A DNA stretch of 64,000 nt, from assembly GCF_000732925.1 (NCBI RefSeq), contig NZ_CP008953.1:2232001-2296000 (forward strand). Direction: 5' to 3'. Made by a program: the position numbers and the translations under genes. This document shows positions 45,392-55,098 of the stretch, in pieces. Numbering within the stretch: the stretch's first letter is position 1; every line of letters begins with the position of its first letter. The notes below the pieces were generated by a model. It worked only from the letters and a program-made list of their open reading frames with translations. It ran no database searches and was not told the DNA's origin. Source of the stretch: Amycolatopsis japonica. GTDB lineage: Bacteria; Actinomycetota; Actinomycetes; Mycobacteriales; Pseudonocardiaceae.

Positions 45392-46267
45392 ATGTCACTG
45401 GGGACTGGGGAAGGGCCGGCGGAAAAGCATCTCCGCCGTAGATTGGGCTACCGCGTCACCGCGGTGGTGAGCTTGATACCGGTGGGTGGCGGGGTCATCG
45501 GTCTCGCCGTCCAGGCTTTCGAAAAAGATCCGATTTGGGGCTTCGAGGGCTTTTTCGACGAATTCGCCCTCATCTGCGTGGGGCTCTTGGTGGCCCTGTT
45601 CGCGCGACACCGGGCGCGGGTCCATGCCGGGCTCGCCGAAGCCGCGCCCGACGACCGGAGGGCCGACGACGCCGCGCTCGTCGCCATCGACCCCGAGCGT
45701 GAGACCGCGAAGCTGCGTCTGTTGGGTCTTCGCTCCGCCTGGATCGCCCCGATCTGGCCCGCCGTCTTCGCCGCCGGGGTCCTCCTGCTCGTCCTGGGCG
45801 GGTCGGGCGAAGACGGGTTCGGCAAGCTGGGCGTGCTGCCCACGGCGTTCGGTCTCGTCGGGTCCGTGGGCTCGCTGATGTCCGCGGCGGGCTGGCGGGC
45901 CAGGCACCGCTCCGTCCAGGCCACCGGATGGCGTCCGGCGCGGGCGACGGTACGGCCGGATTACGAGGGGCTGGGCAACCGGCTCCCGCCCGCCACGTAC
46001 CTCACTTTCGACGACGGCACCGAAACCGTGGTCCGCTCGGTGGGCTGGTCGATCCGCTCGTGCCGCCGCTTCCGGAAGAATCCCGGCCTCCGGGTCTGGA
46101 TCGGTGGCGAAGGCGCGAACATGGTCGTCCTTTTCCCGCGGGGGAGGGTTTCCCGCCGCCCGTACGCGTTTCCGGCCCGACCTGAACTTGTACGCTCGCT
46201 GAGCACTCAGGGTTGCCCCGAAGCGAGACGCGACTCGTTATCCGGAAAACCCGCTCTTCTCGATTAA
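45392..46267 (+). CDS. membrane protein, paralogue 1 of a tandem pair
   Basis: Protein of 291 residues. Hydrophobic helices lie near 22-44, 58-76, 115-138 and 143-165, followed by a soluble domain with VWIGGEGANMVVLFPRGR, which recurs in the next gene as VFIGGEETDMIVIFPRGR. The last 30 residues have no counterpart there. TACGCT lies six bases before the ATG, so a leaderless start is likely. Function unknown. Confidence 0.6.
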   Translation: MSLGTGEGPAEKHLRRRLGYRVTAVVSLIPVGGGVIGLAVQAFEKDPIWGFEGFFDEFALICVGLLVALFARHRARVHAGLAEAAPDDRRADDAALVAIDPERETAKLRLLGLRSAWIAPIWPAVFAAGVLLLVLGGSGEDGFGKLGVLPTAFGLVGSVGSLMSAAGWRARHRSVQATGWRPARATVRPDYEGLGNRLPPATYLTFDDGTETVVRSVGWSIRSCRRFRKNPGLRVWIGGEGANMVVLFPRGRVSRRPYAFPARPELVRSLSTQGCPEARRDSLSGKPALLD

Positions 46268-46276
46268 CCTCGGTGC

Positions 46277-46882
46277 ATGAAACTGGGGCGAGGGAAAAAG
46301 AAGATCGACCGTCCGAGAAGACGTCCAAGGGTCGCCGGGCGACCTCGCTCCAGTGCGGACGACGACTTCGCCGAAAGCTACGAGCCGCCGACGGTCCACG
46401 AAGAAGTGGCCGACCCCTTGATCGAGAAAATGTCGCTTCTCGAACAACGGGCGACGGCTTGGGCGGTGTTCTGGATGGCTTACTTCGTCGTGTGTCAGAT
46501 AGTTTCGGACGATCGACGATTCGAGGTGCTGGTCCCGCTTTCTTTGGTGGCCTTCTACGGTATTCCGGCATGTCTGTACGCCGCCTGGCTCTGGAAGAGC
46601 CGCCGTCGGTCCGCCGAGAAGACCGGTTTGCGCGAGGCCATGGCGACGGTGCGGCCCGGCTGGCTGTTCCCCCGGATAGACGTCTATCTCGAAGGCGGCT
46701 ACAAGCTGCTCCAGACGCGACGCTCGCTGCGGATCGCTCCCCGTTTCAAAGGGCTCGAGAAGGTTCCCGTCTTCATCGGCGGCGAGGAAACGGACATGAT
46801 CGTGATCTTCCCGCGCGGGCGCTTCTCGAAGGACACGCTGTACACGGTTCCCGTCAAGGAAATCGAACCGGACACTGCGTGA
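46277..46882 (+). CDS. membrane protein, paralogue 2 of a tandem pair
   Basis: Protein of 201 residues with a basic N-terminus (KLGRGKKKIDRPRRRPR), two helices near 62-106 and a soluble C-terminal domain homologous to the preceding protein's. It starts nine bases after that gene. Both probably sit in the membrane with the domain in the cytosol; partners unknown. Confidence 0.6.
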   Translation: MKLGRGKKKIDRPRRRPRVAGRPRSSADDDFAESYEPPTVHEEVADPLIEKMSLLEQRATAWAVFWMAYFVVCQIVSDDRRFEVLVPLSLVAFYGIPACLYAAWLWKSRRRSAEKTGLREAMATVRPGWLFPRIDVYLEGGYKLLQTRRSLRIAPRFKGLEKVPVFIGGEETDMIVIFPRGRFSKDTLYTVPVKEIEPDTA

Positions 46883-46914
46883 GCCACCACCTCGCGACGC
46901 CGGCCCCGGATGCT

Positions 46915-46961
46915 ATGAAAGGTCCTTTCCTTGCAAAATTTGCAAGGAAAGGACCTTTCAT
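46915..46961. terminator. perfect 47-bp hairpin, family C
   Basis: Two 23-bp arms (ATGAAAGGTCCTTTCCTTGC at the edge) are perfectly complementary around a single base. An identical core occurs at 58587. It stands at a convergent junction, 32 bp after the membrane-protein stop. Confidence 0.75.
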
Positions 46962-47020
46962 GGCACGGGCTGGGGGCATCGAGTGGCGTTTCGGGTGGCT
47001 CCCAACGTGAGCGAAGGCGT

Positions 47021-47067
47021 GACTCGCGTGATCGAAGCCGGAACTCGCGTGTTCGGAGACGGAACTC
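47021..47067. repeat. imperfect 20-21-bp tandem repeat
   Basis: Two units beginning GACTCGCGTG and GAACTCGCGTG, plus a partial third, run up to and over the stop of the TetR gene on the minus strand. Similar CGCGTG-rich repeats occur at 58662. Confidence 0.5.
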
Positions 47068-47671
47068 AGTCGATGTCGCCGGTGAGGTAACGCTGTACGG
47101 TCGGCGCGATCGCGGTCACCAGCGGCTCGATCTCGCTCGAAGCCATCGGCTCGAACTTCGCGACGTAGCGCACCAGCCCCATCCCGACGAGCTGGGAAGC
47201 GCAGAGCGTGGTCCGCAGTTCGACGCGGTCCGAGCCCAGTCCGCCGATGACCTTCGTGAAGAAGTTCTGGAAGAAACCGCGCAGCACGGCTGCGGCCTGT
47301 TCATGTCCGGCGACGCTGCGGACGAGGGCCTGGAACACCTCGCCGCCAGCGCCGTCCCATCGGGTGAGGAAGGTGCGGACGATCCGGCGGCCGAACTCGT
47401 CGTCGGGTCCGTTCTGGAGTTCCGCGAGCAGTTCGTGCGGGTCGAAGGGGAGCTTCAGGATGGCTTGGGCGAACAGCCCTTCCTTGCTGCCGAACCAGTG
47501 GTTCACCATCGCCGCGTCGACCCCGGCCCGCGTCGCGATCGCGCGCACGGTCGCGCCGTCGAAACCGCTCTCGCCGAACACCGCGCGCGCCGCTTCGATC
47601 AGCGCGGTCCGGGTGTCCTGTCCGCCGGGCCGCCGTCCCCGCCGCCGCACGGTAGTGTCTTCACCAGCCAT
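47066..47671 (-). CDS. TetR family regulator (paralogue of 42822)
   Basis: Protein of 201 residues; helix-turn-helix [31 protein letters not shown] at about 37-67. Related to the TetR at 42822 over its full length. The ATG at 47671 is chosen; the upstream ATG at 47722 would run through a palindrome that is better read as its operator. Divergent from trpE by 86 bp. Confidence 0.85.
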   Translation of the reverse strand: MAGEDTTVRRRGRRPGGQDTRTALIEAARAVFGESGFDGATVRAIATRAGVDAAMVNHWFGSKEGLFAQAILKLPFDPHELLAELQNGPDDEFGRRIVRTFLTRWDGAGGEVFQALVRSVAGHEQAAAVLRGFFQNFFTKVIGGLGSDRVELRTTLCASQLVGMGLVRYVAKFEPMASSEIEPLVTAIAPTVQRYLTGDID

Positions 47672-47699
47672 GGCGTCATCATGAACGGACCCGGCCAGA

Positions 47700-47719
47700 A
47701 ATTCAACAATCTTTGAATT
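47700..47719. promoter_or_regulatory. inverted repeat, candidate TetR operator near trpE
   Basis: AATTCAA and TTGAATT flank a six-base centre between the TetR gene and trpE. It is unusually AT-rich for this DNA, which favours a real site. It could control the TetR gene, trpE or both. Confidence 0.45.
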
Positions 47720-47757
47720 CATCCCCCCGTCCCGGGCCGTGCGGCCGTTGCAGCACA

Positions 47758-49329
47758 ATGAGCGACATGGTCAGCGCCGCAAACGCCAGCCCCTCGGGGC
47801 TCGGCTCGGTCAGCCCTTCGCGCGACGAGTTCCGCGCGCTCGCCGAGGGCCGTCGCGTCATCCCCGTCGTCCGTCGCGTGCTCGCCGACGGTGAGACCCC
47901 CATCGGGGTCTACCGCAAGCTCGCCGCCGACCGGCCGGGGACGTTCCTGTTCGAATCGGCGGAGAACGGCGCTTCCTGGAGCCGATGGTCGTTCATCGGC
48001 GTCGACAGCCCCGCCGCGCTGACCGTGCGTGACGGCGAGGCCGTGTGGACCGGCACCCCGCCGGTCGGCCTGCCGACCGAGGGCGACCCGCTCACCGTCC
48101 TGCGCGAGACCGTCGCCGCGCTCCACACCGAACAGCTGCCCGGGATGCCGCCGCTCACCGGCGGCATGGTCGGCTACATCGGCTACGACGCCGTCCGCTG
48201 GCTCGAACGGCTCCCCGAGCTCGCCGAGCGTGACCTCGACATCCCCGAGCTCACCATGCTGCTGGCGACCGACCTGGCCGCCTTCGACCACCACGAGGGC
48301 ACCGTCACACTGATCGCCAACGCGGTCAACTGGGACGACTCGGCCGAGCGCGTCGACGCCGCGTACGACGACGCCGTCGCGCGCCTGAACGCGATGACCA
48401 AGCAGCTGCACGTCGCCGCCCCGGCCACGGCCGCCGTCTTCGACCGTCCCGCGCCCGAATTCACGCGCCGCCGGTCCAAGCCGGACTTCCACGCGGCGGT
48501 CGAGAAGGCGGTCGAGGCGATCAAGGCGGGCGAAGCGTTCCAGATCGTGCCGTCGCAACGCTTCGAGATCGAGACCCAGGCCGACGCGCTCGACGTCTAC
48601 CGCGTGCTGCGCACGTCCAACCCGAGCCCGTACATGTACCTGCTGCGCCTGGACGGCTTCGACATCGTCGGATCCAGCCCGGAGTCGCTGGTCACCGTGC
48701 GGGACGGCCGCGCGACCACGCATCCGATCGCGGGCACCCGCTGGCGCGGCGCCGATCCGGAGGAGGACGCGCAGCTGGCCAAGGACCTGCTCGCGGACGA
48801 GAAGGAGCGCGCCGAGCACCTCATGCTCGTCGACCTCGGCCGCAACGACCTCGGCAAGGTCTGCAAGCCGGGCACCGTGCGCGTCGTCGACTTCTTCGAC
48901 GTCGAGCGCTACAGCCACGTCATGCATATCGTCTCCACGGTCACCGGGGAACTTCTCGACGACAAGACGGCTTTCGACGCCGTCACCGCCTGTTTCCCGG
49001 CGGGGACGCTCTCGGGCGCGCCGAAGGTCCGCGCGATGCAGCTGATCGAGGAGCTGGAGCCGACCCGCAGGGCGCTCTACGGCGGCGTCGTCGGGTATCT
49101 CGACTTCGCCGGGGACGCCGACACCGCGATCGCGATCCGCACCGCGCTGATGAAGGACGGCACCGCGTACGTCCAGGCGGGCGGGGGAGTCGTCGCGGAC
49201 TCGGTGGCCGACTACGAGGACAACGAGTCGCTCAACAAGGCCCGTACGGTGCTTTCCGCCGTCGCGGCGGCGCAGACGATGATCGCGGCGGACGAGCTCG
49301 ACCCGGCGGGTGACCGCACTCGTGTCTGA
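47758..49329 (+). CDS. trpE: anthranilate synthase component I
   Basis: Chorismate-using enzyme of 523 residues, without a fused glutaminase domain. The N-terminal feedback region has [19 protein letters not shown]; the chorismate-binding domain has [33 protein letters not shown] and [15 protein letters not shown]. Start choice between ATG 47758 and 47767 is open, since neither has a clear ribosome site. No trpG or trpD is in the window. The 3' end overlaps the next gene by 20 bp. Confidence 0.96.
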   Translation: MSDMVSAANASPSGLGSVSPSRDEFRALAEGRRVIPVVRRVLADGETPIGVYRKLAADRPGTFLFESAENGASWSRWSFIGVDSPAALTVRDGEAVWTGTPPVGLPTEGDPLTVLRETVAALHTEQLPGMPPLTGGMVGYIGYDAVRWLERLPELAERDLDIPELTMLLATDLAAFDHHEGTVTLIANAVNWDDSAERVDAAYDDAVARLNAMTKQLHVAAPATAAVFDRPAPEFTRRRSKPDFHAAVEKAVEAIKAGEAFQIVPSQRFEIETQADALDVYRVLRTSNPSPYMYLLRLDGFDIVGSSPESLVTVRDGRATTHPIAGTRWRGADPEEDAQLAKDLLADEKERAEHLMLVDLGRNDLGKVCKPGTVRVVDFFDVERYSHVMHIVSTVTGELLDDKTAFDAVTACFPAGTLSGAPKVRAMQLIEELEPTRRALYGGVVGYLDFAGDADTAIAIRTALMKDGTAYVQAGGGVVADSVADYEDNESLNKARTVLSAVAAAQTMIAADELDPAGDRTRV

Positions 49330-49879
49330 GGTCCCGGCGAAGAAAGCCAAGCGTCCACTGTGGATCGCCGTGGTGGGCCTGCTGCTGGGCGCGGTCGCGT
49401 TGTGGGGTTCCTCGCAGCTCGTGTGGTTCGCGGAGTTCCGCGACGGCGGAGTGCGCGGCACCGTGCTGTACACGGAAACCGGTTCACAGCGCGCGGTTGC
49501 GCTGATTCCCCTCGCGTTGCTGGCGCTCGCCGGCACGGCGGGGCTGATCGCCACCGGCGGCTGGCCACGCCGGGTGCTCGGCGTGGTACTCGCCGTGTCC
49601 GGCCTCGCCGCGGTGTGGATCGGCGTGGCGGGCGGCTCGTTCAGCGGGTTCGCCGACGGACTGCCCGTCGCCCAGATGCTGGGAGCCCGCGGCCTCGCGA
49701 TTCTCGGGGGAATTCTCGTGACGGCGGGCGGGTTGGCAGCCATCAAGGGCGCGGGCCGGATGCCGCGCCTCGGCGCTAAGTATTCGGCGCCGGGGGCGAA
49801 GAAGAAGGCCGCGAAGGATCCCGAGACCGAGCTGTGGGAGGCGCTGTCCGACGGCGAAGATCCCACCGCGACCCGGTGA
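49310..49879 (+). CDS. Trp biosynthesis-associated membrane protein (TIGR02234-like)
   Basis: Protein of 189 residues with four hydrophobic helices (about 18-36, 60-82, 88-108 and 125-146) and a charged tail. Position between trpE and trpC and the [16 protein letters not shown] pattern match the actinobacterial family (M. tuberculosis Rv1610 is the equivalent). Function unknown. GTG start inside the trpE 3' end, so translation is coupled. Confidence 0.85.
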   Translation: MTALVSEVPAKKAKRPLWIAVVGLLLGAVALWGSSQLVWFAEFRDGGVRGTVLYTETGSQRAVALIPLALLALAGTAGLIATGGWPRRVLGVVLAVSGLAAVWIGVAGGSFSGFADGLPVAQMLGARGLAILGGILVTAGGLAAIKGAGRMPRLGAKYSAPGAKKKAAKDPETELWEALSDGEDPTATR

Positions 49880-50018
49880 CGACGGCGGAATTCGCGGGTT
49901 TCGGAGATCCACGCCGGGAAAGATGACACGGTGGGCATTCGGAGTAACGGACATACCCGGAACCAGGCCGTATCCGTGCGGGGGTTAGCATCGTTTCGGC
50001 GGGAAGGGGAAGGTTTTT

Positions 50019-50075
50019 GTGAGCGACCTTGCGAAGGAATCCGTGAGTACGACGGCCGGTGAGGGACTCCGGTGA
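50019..50075 (+). CDS. 18-residue ORF coupled to trpC
   Basis: A GTG five bases after GGAAGGGGAAGG opens an 18-codon frame ([18 protein letters not shown]). Its TGA overlaps the trpC GTG. The ribosome site is much stronger than any before trpC, so ribosomes may reach trpC by reinitiation. It has no Trp codons, so it is not a classical attenuator peptide. A TAGCAT -10-like element lies at 49986-49991. Confidence 0.4.
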   Translation: MSDLAKESVSTTAGEGLR

Positions 50076-50881
50076 GCGTGCTCGAAGACATCGTCGCCGG
50101 CGTCCGTGCCGATCTCGCCGAGCGCGAGGCGGCTCTGCCGTTCGACGAATTGAAGAAGCGCGCGACCCAGGTCGCGCCCCCACGTGACGTCCTCGCGGCC
50201 TTGCGCGAGTCCGGTATCGGTGTCATCGCCGAGGTGAAGCGGCGCAGCCCCTCCAAGGGCGATCTGGCCGAGATCCCGGATCCGGCCGCGCTGGCGAAGG
50301 ACTACGCCGACGGCGGCGCCCGGGTGATCAGCGTGCTGACCGAACAGCGGCGGTTCGGTGGCTCGCTCGCCGACCTCGACGCGGTCCGCGCGGCGGTCGA
50401 CATCCCGGTGCTGCGCAAGGACTTCATCGTCAGCCCGTACCAGGTGCACGAGGCGCGGCTGCACGGCGCGGACATGGTCCTGCTGATCGTGGCGGCGCTG
50501 GAGCAGAACGCCCTGATCGCGTTGCTGGACCGCGTCGAATCCCTCGGGATGACCGCGCTGGTCGAGATCCACAACGCCGAAGAGGCCGACAAGGCGCTCG
50601 AAGCCGGCGCGAAGGTGATCGGCGTCAACGCCCGCAACCTGCACACCCTCGAGGTCGACCGGGACGTCTTCTCGCGGCTGGCCCCCGGCCTGCCGATGGA
50701 CGTCTTCAAGATCGCCGAGTCCGGTGTCCGCGGCCCCGGTGACCTGATGTCCTACGCGGGTCACGGCGCCGACGCCGTCCTCGTGGGCGAAGGGCTCGTT
50801 GCTTCGGGAGACCCGAAGGGCGCCCTGGTCAAGCTCGTGACCGCCGGTTCGCACCCCGCTTGCCCGAGGCCTTCTCGATGA
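50072..50881 (+). CDS. trpC: indole-3-glycerol phosphate synthase
   Basis: TIM-barrel enzyme of 269 residues that closes the indole ring. Catalytic motifs are [33 protein letters not shown] and IAESGV. GTG start overlapping the 18-codon ORF; its TGA overlaps the trpB ATG. The last 15 residues are a non-conserved tail. Confidence 0.96.
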   Translation: MSVLEDIVAGVRADLAEREAALPFDELKKRATQVAPPRDVLAALRESGIGVIAEVKRRSPSKGDLAEIPDPAALAKDYADGGARVISVLTEQRRFGGSLADLDAVRAAVDIPVLRKDFIVSPYQVHEARLHGADMVLLIVAALEQNALIALLDRVESLGMTALVEIHNAEEADKALEAGAKVIGVNARNLHTLEVDRDVFSRLAPGLPMDVFKIAESGVRGPGDLMSYAGHGADAVLVGEGLVASGDPKGALVKLVTAGSHPACPRPSR

Positions 50882-52107
50882 GCGTGGAGTACACCGAAAC
50901 GCCGCACGGCGAGCACGACCCTGACGGCCGGGGCTACTACGGCCCGTACGGCGGCCGGTTCATGCCCGAGGCCCTGATCGGCGTCGTCGACGAGGTCGCG
51001 GCGGAATACGACAAGGCGAGGACCGACCCGGACTTCGTCAACGAGTTCCGGCGCCTGCTGCGTGAGTACGCCGGTCGCCCGTCGCTGCTCACCGAGGCCA
51101 AGCGCTTCGGTGAGCACGCCGGCGGCGCCCGGATCTTCCTCAAACGCGAGGATCTGAACCACACCGGTTCGCACAAGATCAACAACGTGCTCGGCCAGGC
51201 GCTGCTCACCAAGCGGATGGGCAAGAAGCGGGTCATCGCCGAGACCGGGGCCGGACAGCACGGCGTGGCCACCGCCACCGCCTGCGCGCTGCTGGACCTG
51301 GAATGCATCGTCTACATGGGCGAGGTCGACACCGAGCGGCAGGCGCTGAACGTCGCCCGCATGAAGCTGCTCGGCGCCGAGGTCGTCCCGGTGAAGACCG
51401 GTTCGCGCACGCTCAAGGACGCGATCAACGAGGCGCTGCGCGACTGGGTCACCAACGCCGACACCACGCATTACTTGTTCGGCACGGCGGCGGGCCCGTA
51501 TCCCTTCCCGATGATGGTGCGGAACTTCCACAAGATCATCGGCGAGGAGGCCCGCGCCCAGATCCTGGAGCAGGCTGGACGCCTGCCCGACGCCGTCGCG
51601 GCCTGCGTCGGCGGCGGATCGAACGCGATCGGGATCTTCCACGGCTTCATCGACGACACGTCGGTGCGCCTGGTCGGTCTCGAACCGGGTGGCGAAGGTG
51701 TCGAGGGCAATCGTCACGGCGCCACGCTGACCAAGGGCACCCCGGGCAACCTGCACGGCGCGATGACGTACCTGCTGCAGGACGAGGACGGCCAGACCGT
51801 CGAGTCGCACTCGATCTCCGCGGGGCTGGACTACCCGGGCGTCGGCCCGGAGCACGCGTGGCTCAAGGACAGCGGCCGCGCCGAGTACCGGCCGGTGACC
51901 GACGCCGAGGCGATGGACGCGTTCAAGCTGCTTTCGCGCACCGAGGGCATCATCCCGGCGATCGAGTCGGCGCACGCGCTGGCCGGTGCGCTGGTGCTCG
52001 GCCGTGAACTCGGCCCCGAGGGGCTGATCATCGTGAACCTGTCCGGTCGCGGCGACAAGGACATGGACACGGCCGCGAAGTACTTCGGCCTGGTGGAGAA
52101 CGCATGA
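50878..52107 (+). CDS. trpB: tryptophan synthase beta chain
   Basis: PLP enzyme of 409 residues joining indole and serine. [12 protein letters not shown] opens the fold, the PLP lysine is in [13 protein letters not shown], the phosphate loop is GGGSNAIG, and VGLEPGG and LSGRGDKDM follow. The ATG at 50878 (GAGG upstream, ATGA overlap with trpC) is preferred to the TTG at 50860. Overlaps trpA by four bases. Confidence 0.97.
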   Translation: MSVEYTETPHGEHDPDGRGYYGPYGGRFMPEALIGVVDEVAAEYDKARTDPDFVNEFRRLLREYAGRPSLLTEAKRFGEHAGGARIFLKREDLNHTGSHKINNVLGQALLTKRMGKKRVIAETGAGQHGVATATACALLDLECIVYMGEVDTERQALNVARMKLLGAEVVPVKTGSRTLKDAINEALRDWVTNADTTHYLFGTAAGPYPFPMMVRNFHKIIGEEARAQILEQAGRLPDAVAACVGGGSNAIGIFHGFIDDTSVRLVGLEPGGEGVEGNRHGATLTKGTPGNLHGAMTYLLQDEDGQTVESHSISAGLDYPGVGPEHAWLKDSGRAEYRPVTDAEAMDAFKLLSRTEGIIPAIESAHALAGALVLGRELGPEGLIIVNLSGRGDKDMDTAAKYFGLVENA

Positions 52108-52895
52108 GCGCGCTGGACGACCTCTTCGCGAAGACGAAGGCCGAGGGGCGCGGCGCGCTGATCGGTTACCTTCCGGCGGGCTTCCCGACGGTCGACGGGT
52201 CCAAGGATCTGCTGGCCGCCGTGGTCGACGGCGGCGCCGACCTGGTCGAGGTGGGCGTGCCCTACTCGGACCCAGTGATGGACGGCCCGACCATCCAGGC
52301 CGCGTCGGTGAGCGCGCTCTCCGGCGGCTTCAAACTCAAGCACCTGTTCGAGGTCGTCGAGTCGGTGTCGGCGCGCGGCGGCAAGGCCGTCGTGATGACG
52401 TACTGGAACCCGGTGCACCGCTACGGCGTCGACCGTTTCGCGCGGGACCTCGCCGCCGCGGGCGGGCTCGGGATGATCACCCCGGACCTGATCCCGGACG
52501 AGGCCGACGAGTGGATGGCCGCCTCCGAGCAGCATGGTCTGGACCGGATCTTCCTGGTCGCGCCGTCCTCCTCGGAGGAGCGGATCGCGAAGACCGTCGC
52601 GGCCGCTTCCGGCTTCGTGTACGCCACCGCGGTGATGGGTGTGACGGGTGCTCGCGACCAGGTCGGCGTGCACGCCGAGGATCTGGTCGAGCGGACCCGC
52701 GCGCATACGGAACTGCCGATCGGCGTCGGGATCGGCGTCCGGTCCGGCGAGCAGGCGGCGCAGGTCGCGGGCTTCGCGGACGGCGTCATCGTCGGCTCGG
52801 CGCTGGTGACGGCCGCGGCGAGCGGCACCGACGCGGTGCGCGAGCTTTCGGCCGAACTGGCCGCGGGGGTACGGAAGGCCGTCGCCCCCGCTTGA
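52104..52895 (+). CDS. trpA: tryptophan synthase alpha chain
   Basis: TIM-barrel lyase of 263 residues cleaving indole-glycerol phosphate and passing indole to TrpB. Catalytic Glu and Asp are in [28 protein letters not shown] and [13 protein letters not shown] bind phosphate. Last gene of the trp unit, followed by a hairpin. Confidence 0.97.
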   Translation: MSALDDLFAKTKAEGRGALIGYLPAGFPTVDGSKDLLAAVVDGGADLVEVGVPYSDPVMDGPTIQAASVSALSGGFKLKHLFEVVESVSARGGKAVVMTYWNPVHRYGVDRFARDLAAAGGLGMITPDLIPDEADEWMAASEQHGLDRIFLVAPSSSEERIAKTVAAASGFVYATAVMGVTGARDQVGVHAEDLVERTRAHTELPIGVGIGVRSGEQAAQVAGFADGVIVGSALVTAAASGTDAVRELSAELAAGVRKAVAPA

Positions 52896-52907
52896 TCTGA
52901 CGTGAGC

Positions 52908-52952
52908 CGAAGGGGCCCTTCATCGCATCTCAGGCGGTGAAGGGCCCCTTCG
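52908..52952. terminator. hairpin at the trpA convergent junction
   Basis: CGAAGGGGCCCTTCA pairs with TGAAGGGCCCCTTCG, extended by CGC/GCG, around a short loop. It begins 13 bp after the trpA stop and ends five bases before the convergent gene's stop codon. Confidence 0.7.
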
Positions 52953-52957
52953 CTGCA

Positions 52958-53524
52958 TCAGATGCCGCAGTCGGTGATCGACGACGGCGACGAGTAGAAG
53001 CTGGTGTACCAGGTGAATCCAGCGACGTTGTTCGCGTGGTCGAGGTACAGGTCCCATCGGCGGTTGCTGCCGTCGGACACGTCGGTGAGGAACCCGAGCG
53101 TGCAGATCGCCGCGACGTCGTGGCCCGGGTACATGACCTCGTGAGCCCAGTTCGCCTGTGGGTAGAGGTGCACCCAGGTCTCGCCCTTGGCCCCGCCGGT
53201 TCCCTGGCCGACGTTCCCGCACCATTGGCCGGACGGCGCGGTGAGGTACGACGCGTAGGTGTACCCGACCTTGACCGCGTGGTCGTCGTAGACCAGGTTC
53301 CAGAGCCCGTCGGCGGCGGACACGTAGCAGAGGGCTCTGAGGCTGACGTCGCTGACCACGACATACGCGGAATCCATGGCGGGCCGGAAATGCACCCATG
53401 CCTCACGGATCCCGGGCTGGAACTTCGTCGGATTCCCGGCCGCCGCACTCGCCGCGGTGGCGGTCGAGACCAGGGCCGTCAGGGCGAGCAGGACTGTGAC
53501 GAGGACGGCTTTCAGTTTCTTCAT
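52958..53524 (-). CDS. secreted protein with two SH3b-like repeats
   Basis: Protein of 188 residues with a signal peptide (about 1-28, ASA-A). The mature part shows two related units of about 60 residues: EAWVHFRP...ALCYV...WNLVYDDHAVKVG and ETWVHLYP...AICTLG...WDLYLDHANNVAG. The repeats resemble small bacterial SH3-like barrels, each with a central Cys. A role at the cell wall is possible. No catalytic motif is seen. Confidence 0.6.
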   Translation of the reverse strand: MKKLKAVLVTVLLALTALVSTATAASAAAGNPTKFQPGIREAWVHFRPAMDSAYVVVSDVSLRALCYVSAADGLWNLVYDDHAVKVGYTYASYLTAPSGQWCGNVGQGTGGAKGETWVHLYPQANWAHEVMYPGHDVAAICTLGFLTDVSDGSNRRWDLYLDHANNVAGFTWYTSFYSSPSSITDCGI

Positions 53525-53628
53525 CGGCTGAGTTCCCCAGTTCGCACAAAGCCCACCCGACCTGGGCGGGCGAGCGTCACTTTAGAGAGCGGCCAGGTCA
53601 CCGGACAGAGCTGTTCCGGTGACCCGCC

Positions 53629-55002
53629 TCAGTGCCGCCACCGCTGCGCTTCGGTGATCTCCTCCGGGCTCGCGTCCGCGAACCGCTCGATCTCCGCCCG
53701 CCGCACGTCCACGATCGTCGTCGCCAGCGGAGCGCCGAACGCGGCCGCCAGGTCCTTGTCCGCCTCGAACGCGGCGACGGCGTCCGCCAGCCGCTGAGGC
53801 AAGCGCTCGACCCCGCGGGCGGCGCGTTCCTCTTCGGTCAGAACTCCGGGGTCGACGTCGAGGGGCTCCGGCAGTGACGCCTCCTCGTCGGCACCGGCCA
53901 TCCCGGCGAACAGCAGCGCGGCCGCCAGCAGATACGGATTCGCGGTCAGGTCGAAACATTTGACCTCGAGATTCGCCGCCGACGCGCGATTCCCGGCGAC
54001 GCCGCGCACCAGCCGCAGCGGCGTCTCCCGGTTCTCCAGGCCCCACGCGGTGTACACCCCCGCCCAATGGTGCGGCTCCAGGCGCAGATAGCTGACCACC
54101 GAAGGCGCCCCGATCGCGTGCAGCGCGGGCAGCCGTTTCAGGATGCCGGCGCTGAACGACTCCGCGAGCGGTGTCAGCCCGAAAACCCTTTCCCCGCCCG
54201 AAAAAAGATTCCGCGCTCCGTCCCAAACGCTCAGATGCACGTGCCCGCCGTTGCCCACCCCGGCGGGCGCGAACTTCGGGGTGAAGGACGCCTTGAGCCC
54301 GTGCCGGTGGCTGAGCGCGCGGATCGTCTCCTTCGTCAGCACGGCGATGTCGGCCGCCCGCACCGGATCGGCGGCGGCGACGGATAGTTCGAACTGGCCG
54401 TCCGCGTACTCGGGATGGATCTGCTCCACCCCGACGCCCTGTTGGTCCAAAGTGGACACCAGGGCGCGAAGGTAGTCCGCGCGCTCGGAAAGCCTCGCGT
54501 AACCGTAGGCCGGGCCCGCCGTGGCCGACTTCGCGTCGTCGGGGGCGTCGGCGCTGGTGATCACCCATTCGATCTCGAAACTCATCCGCGCGCGGTGACC
54601 GCGTGCGGCCAGCCGGTCCACCGCCGTCGTCAGCAGGGCACGCGGATCCTGCGGATGCGGTTCGCCCTCCTGATCGAGTTTCGTCACCGGCGCCCAGGCC
54701 CAGCCTGGCTGCCCGGCGAGCACGGTCAGCGCGTCGAGGTCCGGATGCAGCCGCAGGTCGCCGACCGGCCCGAGGGAATGCTCACCGCCGGTGATGATGT
54801 CGTCGAAGCCGAAGAAATCGAAGGAATTCGAAGCGCCAACACCCCACGCGGCCGCCGACGGCAGCTTCCGCAGCGGCACCGCCTTGACCCGCGCTATCCC
54901 GGCGTTGTCCACGAAGGTCAGCGCCACGAGCTCGACACCCCGTGCCCGGAGTTCCCCGGTGAGGGCGGTCGCGCGGGCGGTCAGTGCTTCCCGGTTCACC
55001 AT
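53629..55002 (-). CDS. glutamine synthetase-like ligase
   Basis: Protein of 457 residues with the GS beta-grasp N-terminus (ALTFVDNAGIARVKAVPL) and catalytic domain: FEIEWVI, EQIHPEYADGQFELSVAAADP, GHVHLSVWD and FDLTANPYLLAAALLFAGM. It differs from GlnA in length and motif detail and falls among GS-like enzymes such as FluG-C or gamma-glutamyl-amide synthetases. The amine substrate is unknown. It is divergent from an amidohydrolase, the other half of a FluG-type pair. Confidence 0.85.
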   Translation of the reverse strand: MVNREALTARATALTGELRARGVELVALTFVDNAGIARVKAVPLRKLPSAAAWGVGASNSFDFFGFDDIITGGEHSLGPVGDLRLHPDLDALTVLAGQPGWAWAPVTKLDQEGEPHPQDPRALLTTAVDRLAARGHRARMSFEIEWVITSADAPDDAKSATAGPAYGYARLSERADYLRALVSTLDQQGVGVEQIHPEYADGQFELSVAAADPVRAADIAVLTKETIRALSHRHGLKASFTPKFAPAGVGNGGHVHLSVWDGARNLFSGGERVFGLTPLAESFSAGILKRLPALHAIGAPSVVSYLRLEPHHWAGVYTAWGLENRETPLRLVRGVAGNRASAANLEVKCFDLTANPYLLAAALLFAGMAGADEEASLPEPLDVDPGVLTEEERAARGVERLPQRLADAVAAFEADKDLAAAFGAPLATTIVDVRRAEIERFADASPEEITEAQRWRH

Positions 55003-55098
55003 GGTTCCTCATCCTGGCCTGTTCTCCAGCCCCTTGCCACGCCCCGATCCGGCCATAGGGTGAGGCCGCACTCGTCGATCACGAGAAGGGACGCGCTC

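Noticed and set aside
47672..47757. Trp attenuator leader before trpE
   Set aside because: The 86-bp gap holds a palindrome but no short ORF with Trp codons and no terminator/antiterminator pair.
47758..49329. TrpE as a TrpE-TrpG fusion
   Set aside because: The chain ends soon after the chorismate-binding domain and no glutaminase Cys/His motif follows.
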